A stretch of DNA of 64,000 nt from Isoetes taiwanensis (taxonomy: Eukaryota; Streptophyta; Lycopodiopsida; Isoetales; Isoetaceae), in assembly GCA_021234155.1 (NCBI GenBank), contig JAJEKV010000216.1:496001-560000 (forward strand). The letters run 5' to 3'. Positions 1 to 9,850 of the stretch are shown piece after piece. Position 1 is the stretch's first letter. Every line of letters begins with the position of its first letter. The notes beneath the pieces are model-generated. The model was not told the DNA's origin. It worked only from the letters and a program-made list of their open reading frames with translations, and made no database searches. The position numbers and the translations under genes are program-made.

Positions 1-57
1 AAGGCTATATCTTCGATAAGAAGGAATGTTTGATTGGCCATCTAGAATGGCTTAATA

Positions 58-449
58 TTGGCCTCTAATATATTTTATAAGATGAGATCTGGGCATGAAG
101 AGTGGGTTCCAGAGAAGAGTATCAAATTGTGGAAGGTAGATGCAGCAGGTGCATCCAGAATTCATCATGGGGTACCAAAGATTGTACCTCTTGAGAAAGC
201 TCTTAAGGACATAGGTACTTTGAGTAACACCTATGGTCTAACGCATGCATGAATGATTTCATCGACAATTGGTTGGAGCTACTACGTATACTTGAGAGAT
301 GGATGCTGGTCCATCTGACATGCATGATTTCTTCCATCACATACAACGAGATGCTTTGGTTGAATCAGAGGTAGTAACCCAACAAAAAACCCTAAAATCC
401 CATTCCGGATCTTTGATTCATATCAAGATATCAAGAAGGGTATGTTCTT
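58..449 (+). pseudogene. Left part of an unidentified reading frame split by LINE-A
   Basis: An open stretch at 58-252 (64 aa, motif GHEEWVPEKSIKLWKV) is followed after stops by a second open stretch ending in DSYQDIKKGMF at about 395-449. The LINE-A insertion cuts the frame exactly there. After the 20-bp target duplication the same frame resumes at 6040 and continues as MFLHVTPADKC. I do not recognise the protein. The separate blocks with stops between them suggest an old mobile-element or host pseudogene rather than a working gene. The left limit is the window edge. Confidence 0.4.
430..449. repeat. Left target-site duplication of LINE-A
   Basis: Twenty bases (ATCAAGAAGGGTATGTTCTT) are identical to 6040-6059. 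They lie directly before a run of T, which is the poly(A) tail of a minus-strand LINE. A perfect 20-bp match at both ends of a 5.6-kb block is what target-primed reverse transcription leaves. Confidence 0.9.
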
Positions 450-893
450 TTTTTTTTTTTTTTTGAAGAATATAAAATATATTAAACCACTAGAATGCGA
501 TCAAGTACAATGATAAGTGTGGTGCTAAGAAATGAAGCGCCCATCATGATCTACAAATGTAGGAATGTCGACCAAATTTCCCGCTTAATCGTGCTGCATA
601 AGTTTGACACTTTGTAAGCACGCCACAACTTATGCCTCAAGATCGAACCAACCGAAAAGGGCTAAGCACGCGCATTCCGAAAGACCTTCGCTCTCCGCTT
701 TTTCCAAATCAGCCACAAAAGCCAAGCTCAAGATAAATGAAACGCCTGCCGCTGCCCTACACGCCCACCTAGGCTAGGAAGGACTCCCAAGAGAATCTTG
801 ACCGCATAGTGAAGTCCCAAAGAGGGCTCTCACCTAGGACCAAGCCGTCCCTACCCGTGCATAGGACAAAGCAAGGTGCTCAATGGTCTCACG

Positions 894-1463
894 TCAGCCT
901 CCCATATAAAGGGCATGTTTCGCTACCCGAGGCTTGAACCCGTGGACTCGGACATTCACCCTGAGGCTACGGTGCAAGATCTGCCACAAAAGGGTACGGA
1001 TTTTAGGAGGAGGCAATGTATTCCACGCCCACTTCCACATGGCGGGCCACTTACTCCCTGGAAGCTTAAGCGACCACTTATCCGAAGGCGGCAACGTGTC
1101 CTGAAGCGCTAGGAGCCCATAGGCCGATGCTACAAACTGAGATGCATCAAGTCCACTATGCGACTTCCAAACGCGATTGACTTGAGAAGACAACTGCAAT
1201 GGAATAGCATTGGCAATTCTGGCCCAAGTCCGTATGTCCCACCGCCGAAGGCCAAATCTCTCCCTAAAAACTCCGACGGCCAGATGACCCTCCCAATATA
1301 CCATCCGCGGATGGATGTTACCCTTGCAAAGAATCCATCGGCGCTGAGTACCTGGGTGTAGGGAAGAGGCCAAGGGAGATGCAGAGTCCAAGGGTACCCA
1401 GAGAAAGGGCGATGAGGCTACCATACACCTGCTAGGGTCCAATGAAAAGAGAACCTTGACCAC
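894..1463 (-). pseudogene. LINE-A C-terminal zinc-finger region (zf-RVT type)
   Basis: A 189-residue open frame ends with a stretch of the form WKWAWNTLPPPKIRTLLWQ followed by HRSLRVNVRVHGF. That is the layout of the zinc-binding region found after reverse transcriptase in plant LINEs (W..IW....PPKI..FLW......L.T...L...). The cysteines expected after it are incomplete. It sits 430 bp from the poly(A) tail, the expected place. The frame is open only locally and the domain is a remnant. Confidence 0.65.
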
Positions 1464-1563
1464 CTTCCAGGCCTAGGAAGACCCTTAAGAAAAAGGCGAA
1501 GCATGAGAGAATGGCCGCGAAATCCTCAAACGAGCCCACGTCAAGCCGAATAGGAATGGCTTC

Positions 1564-3694
1564 CTAAACACAATAGAGTGACCAAGCGGACTTGTGCCAA
1601 CAGAGCCAAACACTGGGGATTGTTGCTCCCGCAACAACCTGCGCGGATGAATTTCGACACTGGAACCAACCGTAGTAAGCCGTTAAAGCATACCCAAGCC
1701 CCCCTCGTCTGCGGGACACACACACTTCCACCATGCGACCCTTCTTTGTAGCCCCTTCCTCATTCCCTCCCCAAAAAAATTGGCGTAATGGTGTCATCCA
1801 ACTCCTTAACCACCCTTTCGGTGCAAGTATGCGAGGAGGCTGCGTAAACATGAGTGCTGAGCATTGACTTGGGCCCTATCGAGAATCCTACCAGCCATGG
1901 TGAGTTTACTTCCCCTCCACCAATTCAAATGCCGCTTAAGATTACAGAATGTCTTTACCAAATTGCCCTAGCATTAATGTCCAAGCCAAATGGTATGCCT
2001 AACAGGTTTGGCAGTTGTGTGTGGCGGTGTTAGAGCCGTGGAAACCGACTCAACCACGCAGGAGGAGGTTCCTCCAGTACCCACATGGCCGAGCACCCGA
2101 CCCGGTTAAGCAAGCATCCCGAAGCTAAAGAAAAGGCATCCAAAATATTCTTGGTCACCGGAGATTGGACTCATCCGCATGAAGAAAGAGGAATGTATCA
2201 TCCGCAAATTGATCGCAAACTTGTTGCGACTCCATCATCCATGGAGACCTTGCACCACATTGTCGGCTAATTGCCACCGAAAAGGCTGCGAGAGCCGCCA
2301 CTATAGTGAAGAGGAAGGGGCCAACGGACATCCGCTTAATGCCTCGCCCTACGAGAGAAGATTGAAGAGGTCTCACCCCGACACCACACCGCCGCCCTAG
2401 CGGATTACCGCGTGCAGCTTCATAACCGTTTCCAAACGAAACTAGGCCCGCACTCCAAAGGCTCGCATCATATCGCCAAGAACCGCCAACCGACACCGTC
2501 ATAAGCATTGGCAAAAAAATTTTTAAGAAAACAAGAGGTCGCCTCATCCCACGAGCCCAATGCACTCCCTCAAAAGCAAAGCCAGACCACATTATGAAGA
2601 ATATTCCAATCGAGGTATAAAACCGGACGCGCTCGCACTAATGGCATGAACTAGTAATGGCTTAAGCCTCTCACCCAAAGCCTTAGCAATGATTTTATAC
2701 ACTATAGACAATGAGTAATAGGCCTCCGGTCATTGATGGTTTTAGGATGCTTACACTTGGGTATAAGTGAAATACAACCTCAGATTCAGCAGAGGATGCA
2801 TCGAAGTTATTCCCCAAAAGATCCACATACACCGTGATCACCGAAGTCCCCACCCATTCCCGCATGAAAAAACTCCCATCGGTATTCCATCCAACCCAGG
2901 ACACTTATTCCGAGCCAACAAGGGCATGACAAGCGTCCCCAACTCCCGCCTGGCCAACGGCTCCTCTAAGCTCGCCTTTGAAGGGTCAGGGACTCTTGGC
3001 GCATACCTTGGCCAATTACCAGCTCTTGAAAAACACTCGGAGAGGGAAGCGGGCTCTCCTTGAAAAATGTTTTCATAATGCGCCGCTACAAAGGCCTTGA
3101 TAGCATCCAGGTTGTGGGGGTGTAACTATGTCCGCCATGGTGCTGCATACTTCTTCCGGGCGGGCTGCTTCGGAAAAAGACTTTAGAGCAAGTGTCAAAA
3201 CCGCTTCAACCACGCCAAACCCGCTTTGACCCTCGGCTCGCATGACACCTTGGCCTCCTCCTCAACCTCGACCGACGGCACCTGCCGCTCACGCGAAGCC
3301 ATCGGAGACCCGTATGCCTAAGAGACTTCGCCAGTGATATAAGGCATCCAACTGCGACGCCAGGCCAAAGCCTTTTGCCGCCTCCCATTCTTTTCGCGAA
3401 CTGCTTTATCCTAGCCAATGTCAGAACCATTGCACTCATTCCGGCATCTCCGACCAATATCTCACGCTAAATGAGCTTAAACCGTTTGTGGAACTCGGAT
3501 CCCGAAGAAAGGTTGTGTTGCTTAAAACCATCCCCGAGAGGCCGCTGGTGGGTGGTCATGATGCCGCTGAATGATCCGGGGAGTGTGATCGAGACAAAGG
3601 TGGCCGTAACATTCACCCTAGTGAAGGCTGGAGCATAATCCAAGACTGGCCGGAGTGCCATAAACTCTATCCGCCCTAGAGTATGCCCTACCAT
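1564..3694 (-). pseudogene. LINE-A reverse transcriptase, frameshifted
   Basis: Several overlapping minus-strand frames together cover a non-LTR reverse transcriptase. At 2695-2904 is the N-PKN/SMTG-like region (KPSMTGGLLLIVYSV, cf. 'R PI.L.N..YK'). At 2155-2592 there is a block ending in QFADDTFLFLHADES, the catalytic [FY]ADD box. At 1564-1851 is the C-terminal 'F.WGG....G....V....GGLGYA' block. The ADD aspartates are kept, but the domain is split over at least three frames, so no active enzyme can be made. Confidence 0.75.
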
Positions 3695-3699
3695 GCCCC

Positions 3700-4270
3700 A
3701 GCCAATTATTGCACCAAGTAAAACTCCGATCCCAGGGAAGCTCTGTCAAACCCCACTCCTACACAAGTCAGCCATTGGTCACGCCAAAACCCCGCATACA
3801 ATATCTGAACCAATACCATGCCTATTCTCTGGGAGCTCCACCATGTTAAAGTCACCCATGACAAACCATGTAAAACCCATACCAAAGAACTGGAGCTTAT
3901 TTTAGCAGTTGTGCCCATAAACAACCTCTCTCGAGTGGCCCCAATTGGAGCATACACATTTACTAAGCCCCACTCCGACTGGCCCTCCTTCCATTTAATC
4001 ATCGCCCGCCGGCCCGCTATCTATGGTTGAAAAGGTTACATGTACATCCATTTTCCAACAAATCAAAGTACCTCCCTCGGCCTCCAGATTTGTAGTACCG
4101 CAGCCTACATCGCGATTACCCAAGATATTCATTAGGTTGTTAATATCGCCCGCACATTTATGCTTCGCAAAACACAAGATGTCCGGATTAAAATTCTTCA
4201 CGTACCATGGCGAGACGCGTGCTCACATTCTAAGATAAAATTTTTCTTATCCATGTGGGTCCTTGTGCAC
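3700..4270 (-). pseudogene. LINE-A apurinic/apyrimidinic-type endonuclease, degraded
   Basis: Minus-strand frames at 3995-4201 and 3706-4002 show the order of an APE-type endonuclease: NPDILCFAKHK (normally PDI..LQETK), then WGLVNVYAPI, then in a shifted frame the MGDFNMVE metal-binding box at about 3826-3870. The conserved catalytic glutamate of the 'QETK' motif is missing (AKHK). Together with the frameshift this marks the domain as dead. Its place upstream of the reverse transcriptase on the same strand fits LINE ORF2. Confidence 0.75.
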
Positions 4271-4349
4271 CAAGGGGTCGTGGATCCCCTTGCAAAGCCT
4301 CACATGCCTCCACACGATCGCCCCCGGGAAGAAAAGTTCTGGACTACCT

Positions 4350-5949
4350 GATCAATCACCATTCGATCCACTTGAGGAGGGGCCAGCACAGTGGGCTGCA
4401 GATGAGCTAAATGACCTCTTGAGGAGCTCTCACCTGAGCTCGCCTCCTAGAAACAACCTGTTGCCACCCTTCCTCTTCTCGCTGCAACTCTTCAATCAGG
4501 TAAGTCTCCTACATACCTCGGGATGCACCCATACGAGGAGGGTTCAGGTTGTGTCTCTCGACTGCCCACCGCTCCACAACCTTCAACACGGGGGGAACAA
4601 GTGCGTAAGATGAAGGCGGCCCAATCACTATTTGTTCTGCTTGCTTGGGTGCTGAATGCGGATTATGCTCGTGAAATTGCTTAAGCGAGGGAAACATTGC
4701 CAAAAGCTCTCCCCCATTGAGCAAGTCCAACTGGAAGTAAGAATAATAATCATCACTCTTAACCACAAGACTCGAGGTAACACTTCATCATAATCACGCA
4801 CACATATATGTGGTGCACCCACAATCGAGTGCGCTTATGTGAGTTCCCGTGCCTTTGGCCATGACCACTAGAAACTCGACACCATCATCTCGGAGGAGGA
4901 TCCCGGATTTGAAGCCAAAGATGGCACTCTAACCGTGGGCAGTGCCTAGCAGGTAAGAGAAACACGGAGCATATCTTTGGAACAAAACGTAGGCCCCTCC
5001 CATACACGCGCCACTCCCAACCGCCTCCATCGTGGCCTCGTAATCAACCATAATAAGAAAACATTATTACCTAGAGACTTGAGGGTCACATACTGAGGCA
5101 ACCCCAGCCTCTTAAACCGAGCCCGTAACCAAAGACTCCAAGCCTCTCAGATATCCAAAAGGCCCCAAAGTGAAATGGCCTAACACCGAAGATGCAACCA
5201 AATTCTCAGATACTTCTCGTATAATCGCACATGCTTCTTGTGATTAATTTCTACAACAGGAGGTAATGATTTAAAAACTTGTTTGCGCAAAATCCTTCTT
5301 GTTGTTATTCTCCAAGATAGCAAAGGCCTCCGTCACCCTAGAACTTTTTTTTGCACTTTACGCTTTGCAAATTGATTTGCCTAATCCAATCGAAAACCTA
5401 GGCCTAGAAAGATGGGCAAATGTATCATTACTTTCCATGCATGAGGAGTTGGGCTCATGGTGGTTGAGGCATCACCCGGGGAACATACCGAAAAGGGGTC
5501 TTCGGCAACAAACCACTATTCTCACCAACCAAAGATGGCAAAGTTCTGGACTCTAAAGGTGGCATTGAGCTGGGCACCACCTCTCTATGCGTGGCGTTAA
5601 AACTACTATCTATCTATCTATTCTCCATCCTCTCGAATTTCCGGAAGCCGAGCTCACGGGAATCCACTGGGATGCCTACCGGATACATCCGGCTAAGAAT
5701 TGGCTCTTGAAGATTCAAATTGCCAAGCTGATGCAGCTTTTGGATATGTCCTTGCCTCCTTTCTTTCCCTCGCAAAGCATCTCTCCGACATTTAATCCCT
5801 CGCCCACCTTCTCCAGGCCCAAGATCGGTGCAGAATTCCCCCCAGGAGGCCGCAACAGGGGTATCAAAACCGGCCGCCAAACACAGCAAGAACCAAAGAA
5901 AAATATGTGCAAAACGAAGGAACACTGAAAGAGCTTTCCAACGAACCAA
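4350..5949 (-). pseudogene. LINE-A 5' part: ORF1-like region and 5' UTR
   Basis: The stretch upstream of the endonuclease on the minus strand has no long intact frame. The best open piece is 5614-5949 (111 aa, begins MVRWKALSVF), close to the element's 5' end where ORF1 should start. I could not find a convincing CCHC zinc knuckle. The call rests mainly on position between the 5' target duplication and the endonuclease. A short CTAT microsatellite is at about 5608-5622. Confidence 0.45.
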
Positions 5950-6039
5950 AAATCGCTGAAAACGGAGTCCGATGCGGTTATGAAGGATTCACCAAGCCAC
6001 CACTACCGCCATCACCATGGCGCCCATCCGAAGCGCCTC

Positions 6040-6059
6040 ATCAAGAAGGGTATGTTCTT
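6040..6059. repeat. Right target-site duplication of LINE-A
   Basis: Identical over 20 bp to 430-449. It marks the 5' end of the minus-strand LINE and the point at which the interrupted reading frame resumes. Confidence 0.9.
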
Positions 6060-6401
6060 GCATGTGACGCCAGCTGATAAGTGTCAGACATGGTTAGCTT
6101 ATGCAGAGAAAAACCCTATAGGAGCCCCAAATGATCCTCACTCTGAAGAGGAGATGTCTCTTCATGGGAGCTTGTCAATAGGAAGATTGTATCTCATTCC
6201 AATAACTACGCCATTTGTTGGGAGAAGAGGTGGAGACCTAACCATAATGATTGGATTCCATACTAACCCACAAAACCCTCTAGGCTTGGATGGATGATTG
6301 AAGGAATGCCTTCAACTATTTTGATTCTAGCCAAAGTGGCCTCTCAGTTAAGAGACATGGTTGCTAATGAGGATAAGGAAGATGATGAGGATGAGCAATA
6401 A
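6040..6401 (+). pseudogene. Right part of the unidentified frame split by LINE-A
   Basis: The frame resumes after the LINE as KKGMFLHVTPADKC and stays open to about 6297. After a shift it continues as GMPSTILILAKVASQLRDMV and closes with an acidic tail (EDKEDDEDEQ) and TAA at 6399-6401. The acidic C-terminal end looks like a true protein end. I do not recognise the family, and the internal frameshift argues for a pseudogene. Confidence 0.4.
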
Positions 6402-6527
6402 AATTGTCGCTAAACCTTTGAGTAAAATTGTTTTTGCTAGATAGCTTAAAATTCTCAAATTGATAAATTAGGTGCTTAATCATTTGCCGTATTGAGAAAT
6501 GAACTACTTTGATTGGCTATACAAATT

Positions 6528-6600
6528 GGAGATCGAACACAAGACCTCGTGCTTGCAAGCCAAGTACTCTGGACTGAGCTATCAACCTTTTGATGGGAGC
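6528..6600 (-). repeat. tRNA-Ala-like sequence, probably SINE or tRNA pseudogene
   Basis: On the minus strand the sequence has TAGCTCAG (A box), an anticodon-like loop reading CTTGCAAG (TGC would be alanine), and GTGTTCGATCTCC (B box), with spacing close to a tRNA. The acceptor stem does not pair, because the ends differ. It is therefore a degenerate tRNA or the head of a tRNA-derived SINE, not a functional tRNA gene. Confidence 0.55.
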
Positions 6601-6917
6601 TTTTGGCACTCTTCCAATGACTCATTCTTCATATGTGCCATTACACACACTCCAACTTCCAACATCACCCCTTAATGGGCAAACCAATCTATTCCAGCCT
6701 TCACCACAATACACCAACTTTAGTTGAACAAAATGGCTTGATGAGGCAGAGGCTTTGCTTCTCAATGTCCCAGTTGAACCGAACCAAACATCATGGACTG
6801 CCATGCCCGGTCCTTGCAAATTTAACATGGCATTGAACGAGGAAAGTGTGCTGCTCTTCGGGTTTCCCAGTTAGATCTAGATAATGCTGCAGCTTTTGTG
6901 CTATTATCATACATCTC

Positions 6918-7092
6918 CTTTAAACTTTTCCCCTTCCCCTCATTTTCTCCCTTCCCACTTTTCCTTTTCCGTTTTCATTTTTTGTCATATTTCCACTTTC
7001 TTCTTTTCCCGTTATCTTTTTTCTTTTGCCCATTTTCCCTTTCCCCACCCTTTTCCCTTTTTTCCGTTTCCCTTTTCTCTTCCACCCTTTGG
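6918..7092 (+). repeat. Polypyrimidine tract
   Basis: About 175 bases are almost entirely C and T on the plus strand, with irregular CCCTTTT blocks. The open frames here are composition artefacts. No gene signal is seen. Confidence 0.8.
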
Positions 7093-7237
7093 CTTCTGAA
7101 TCACATTAAAGCAACGGTCAAGATGAATTATTGGCTGAAGACACGCACATATCATCTTCACTGTTGGTCGACCAAAATCCTCAACCGTCGATCTAGGGCA
7201 AGATTGAAGATATACGGTTATAACATTATATATAATA

Positions 7238-8143
7238 CTAAGCGCTTCGCCCTAACGGGCGACCTCTTTTCTATTTGTAACATATTCAAATGAATTTTGC
7301 CCTATTTATATAAATGCTTCTTTATATCGACTTTTGGGGTGTACATTCGGTGGTCTTTTCGTAATGCACCTTGACGTGATGTTTCCGTAAGCAATTTTGA
7401 TTCCTGTCTGAGAGATGCACCTTGAGAGAGCAACATAAAGTTGACCATGTGCAAAAAACGGGACTGGCAAGTAAAGTCCAACAGCCTCTAGAGATTGGCC
7501 TTTGACTTGTTTATTGTCATCGAGAAAGCCAAGCGGATTGGATATAGCCTCCCGGTGAATGGTATGTGCGAATCGACATGCCTTTAGGTTGATCTTTGGG
7601 GAGCGGATTGGGGTGCCTCTAAACTGACCTGTAATTATTTTACCGTAGGATTCTTTGTGTTGCATGGGTAACGCGATGCATGTGCCGTTGCATAGCCACC
7701 CCGGAGGATACATGTTCCTTAGCAACATTACTATTGCTCCTACCTTGATGTTGAGCTCGTGAGGCGGCATTCCGGAGGGTGTGAGGTGGTTAATAAATTC
7801 AATCGGAAAATTTCTTATGTCCTCTTCATCTTCCATGTTGAGATTATCGATGCCGATGTATGGATACAAATCTGCATGCAACCTTTGCGAGGTTTTGTCG
7901 CTAAGTTTTAGTGTATCCTCATTTTTTAGAGATAGTATAGATTTTTCAAATAGGTGTTCCAGGCTTGCCGAGTCGATGCTTGTTCCAAATACCTAATCGA
8001 TAATGTTGTTCTTGGCAGCTGAACGGCATCTGCATAGAGTGTAGGCTCGTCGTTCATCCGTTCTCCATCTCCAAGCTTTATTAGGTAGTCAGACCATTCT
8101 TTTTTGTCTTTACGGAGACGCATGTTAAGTAAATCGAATAATA
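7238..8143 (-). mobile_element. Helitron-A, 3' part
   Basis: The minus strand carries the C-terminal half of a Helitron helicase (7306-8143), followed about 45 bp past its stop by a GC hairpin (7247-7262, TCGCCC/GGGCGA arms with a TAAC loop). Just after it comes CTTAG next to T (7242-7238), resembling the CTRR|T end of Helitrons with one extra T. The 5' part is missing: similarity stops at about 8143, where a dispersed repeat begins. The element is truncated or interrupted. Confidence 0.75.
7306..8143 (-). pseudogene. Helitron Pif1-like helicase, C-terminal part
   Basis: The upstream piece reads LLNMRLRKDKKEWSDYLIKLGDG, matching the 'L..NMR...D..F...LL.IGDG' block of Helitron helicases. A frame break near 7926 is followed by a 191-aa frame (7306-7881) with INHLTPSGMPPHELNIKVGA, MLLRNM and WLCNGT. 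Its last block is GQSLEAVGLYLPVPFFAHGQ with LYVALSRC. These are helicase motifs V and VI and the DNA-binding loop of the Pif1-like half of RepHel. The N-terminal Rep and Walker motifs are absent from this copy. The protein would have unwound DNA during rolling-circle transposition. Confidence 0.85.
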
Positions 8144-8333
8144 GAGGGGGGATAACTTAGGATTGTGCACAAAGGACAAAAAGGCTACAACTACAAAAGG
8201 AGAAGCAGGGAGATAAGAAAGATAGTTAGATATGCACCATAAGACAAACCGATAAAGACTGGCTGAATATAGTCGAATTTTAGATGGTGCTTGTGATGAC
8301 AATAGGGAATGGCAGCATGGGGTAAAGCAATGG
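8144..8333. repeat. Dispersed repeat, copy 1
   Basis: About 190 bp match 22155-22344 at roughly 88-90 percent by eye, including GGATTGTGCACAAAGG, ACTACAAAAGGAGAA and GGCTGAATATAGTCGAATT. It begins exactly where the Helitron-A helicase coding sequence stops, so it belongs to something inserted into or joined to that Helitron. It has no recognisable coding content. Confidence 0.8.
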
Positions 8334-9045
8334 TAAGTACACCACTACTATCAACTTAAACACGACTGAAACAACATCATATTATTAGATTTATGAAAAG
8401 CTACATTTCAAAATAAATATAGCGACTTGGCAGTGACACTCTACAAAATTATGAGAAAAAGACTAACACCCAAGAAGAAGTACTAAAAAAAGAGCACGGA
8501 AGAAACAAAGGGTCCCCATTAAGAACTGGTCCATAATAATGTCTACCATAGAGCAGAAGACCAATTAAAATATAAGCAAAGTCAACTGAGCTATACAGGC
8601 ACTTGTAAGTAAAATCATCTGGTAGAAGACGATGATGATATAGACAAAATTTGAATTTACAAGGTAGCTTGGTATTGAACGATGATGTAAAGCGACCAAC
8701 TTGATACGGACCTCAAAAGGCCAAGTGAACAAGGCAAATTCATCGATTGAGGAAGACGGAATAAGTAATTTGCCCACTCATTCTGAAGCCAAGGAATCCA
8801 AATAGGCTCAATAGAGATAGAAAAATGAAGGCCCATCAAGAAAATTTCCAAAGCAAGAAGCTGAAGATCCAAAGTCGGAGAATAACCCATCTTATATAAA
8901 ATAGAAGGAACATTAAAGTTGCCCTTCCTTACGTAAAACCAAGTTGCCAAGAAGAGAAGGAAGAGCCTAACATAGAACCTAAATGATACGAGTGGTGAAG
9001 AGCTCATGCCGTAGAGGAGCGAGATATTTCGGTGCTTTGCAAAAG

Positions 9046-9059
9046 ACCATAAAATCCAA
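9046..9059. repeat. Left target duplication of a small A-tailed retroposon
   Basis: ACCATAAAATCCAA differs by one base from 9154-9167. The two copies bracket the A-tailed insert. Confidence 0.6.
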
Positions 9060-9153
9060 CGTAGTCTACTTGGGATCGAGATACACACCTCCCCCTCCCC
9101 CCCCAAAAAAAAAAAAAAAAAAAAACAACAACAACAACAACAACAACAACAAA
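9060..9153 (+). mobile_element. 5'-truncated SINE-like insert with A/(AAC)n tail
   Basis: The 94-bp insert reads ...TTGGGATCGAGATACACACC (tRNA B box-like GGATCGAG), then a C-rich stretch, about 21 A, and eight AAC units. It is flanked by 14-bp near-identical duplications and splits the RNase H part of the DIRS-like element. Structure and flanks fit LINE-mobilised retroposition. No parent family was identified. Confidence 0.6.
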
Positions 9154-9807
9154 ACCATCAAATCCAATGGTTGTAGAAGGAAGGTGAGTTTAGAACAAAA
9201 TTCTAAGCGTGCGGGAGGAGATAAGGTGATGGATGCATTCAATTGAAAAGGCAAAAAAGTCAAAACCAAAACCAAAGGTCCAAAAGTAATCGTAAGAATT
9301 GTAAGAAACCTAAAAACATGCCAAGGAACGAGAATAGTGAATGGATTAACCGAAAGGGACGGACAAAAGATAAACAATTTTTTTTCCCAATTTCTTAAAA
9401 AGAGGTACATAATTTTGGATGAAGAATCTAGAATTTAGCACAATGGAGATATGAAGGCGACACTTAGGCCAATCAACCGTAAAACCTGGCAGACTCCATA
9501 TCAAAAATCACCCTTTTTTTTGGGGGGAGTAAGGTCTTCTTGAGAATTAAAGAGAAAATCATCCATATAATGTGTACAATGAATACCGAGTGGACGCCAA
9601 TGACGATTAAAGGGCACATAATTGTAGTGAAAATATAAGGAGCACATGAAACATAAAGAAATTACGTCCAACCGAGAACCCAAAAATGTGTGAGCCATAT
9701 GGAAACATGGTGATAACCTAATTTTAGGCATAAGAAAAAATAAAAATCATTTTCTGTAGGATGACAAGGACGTCGGAAAAAGATTTATAGTAAAAGAAAC
9801 GTGAGCA

Positions 9808-9814
9808 AACCAAA

Positions 9815-9818
<4 letters not shown>
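9808..9818. repeat. Left target duplication of LINE-B
   Basis: AACCAAACATT is identical to 14168-14178. Removing 9819-14178 joins the DIRS-like frame in phase on the minus strand (LILDICHLN followed by VWFAHV), which independently confirms the insertion site. Confidence 0.85.

Positions 9819-9850
<32 letters not shown>

Larger units (their letters stand above)
450..6039 (-). mobile_element. LINE-A: near full-length non-LTR retrotransposon, decayed
   Basis: This 5590-bp block is bounded by the 20-bp duplication and starts (plus strand) with a T run at 450-464, the poly(A) tail of an element read on the minus strand. Going 5' to 3' on the minus strand it holds an ORF1-like region (about 5950-4350), an endonuclease domain (about 4260-3700), reverse transcriptase (about 3650-1550) and a C-terminal zinc-finger region (about 1463-894). 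Many frameshifts and stops break every domain, so the element is dead. The full order and intact duplication suggest a full-length insertion rather than a 5'-truncated one. The family is the plant L1-type clade by domain order. Confidence 0.85.
8640..9807 (-). mobile_element. DIRS-like retrotransposon, RT and RNase H part
   Basis: Frames on the minus strand spell a DIRS/PAT-type polymerase. Near 9738-9807 is a block like 'SFSDVLVILQK', then GYHHVSI (9700-9720) and APYIFTTIMCP. Next is RHWRPLGIHCTHYMDDFLF with the catalytic YMDD (9560-9620). The RNase H end follows: LQLLALEIF, IEPIWIPWLQNEWANYL (8790-8900) and GPYQVGRFTSSFNTKLP (8650-8710). The 'IP..QNE.A.YL.R' and 'GP..V.RF.S..NT.LP' blocks are typical of DIRS RNase H and the following linker. 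The copy carries several frameshifts. It is interrupted by a small retroposon at 9060-9153 and by LINE-B at 9819. No tyrosine recombinase was found. Confidence 0.75.

Noticed and set aside
31-60. ATCTAGAATGGCTTAAT near the window start as another copy of the ATTCTAGAATGGGAC arm
   Set aside because: Only a short core matches and there is no second arm nearby, so chance similarity is likely.
6884-7293. Hydrophobic Phe/Ser/Leu frames resembling a membrane protein
   Set aside because: They come from the polypyrimidine tract, and all frames on that strand are open there by composition.
8585-8612. TATAGCTCAGTTGA on the minus strand, like a tRNA A box
   Set aside because: No B box or cloverleaf follows at the right distance, and it lies in the decayed region next to the DIRS element.
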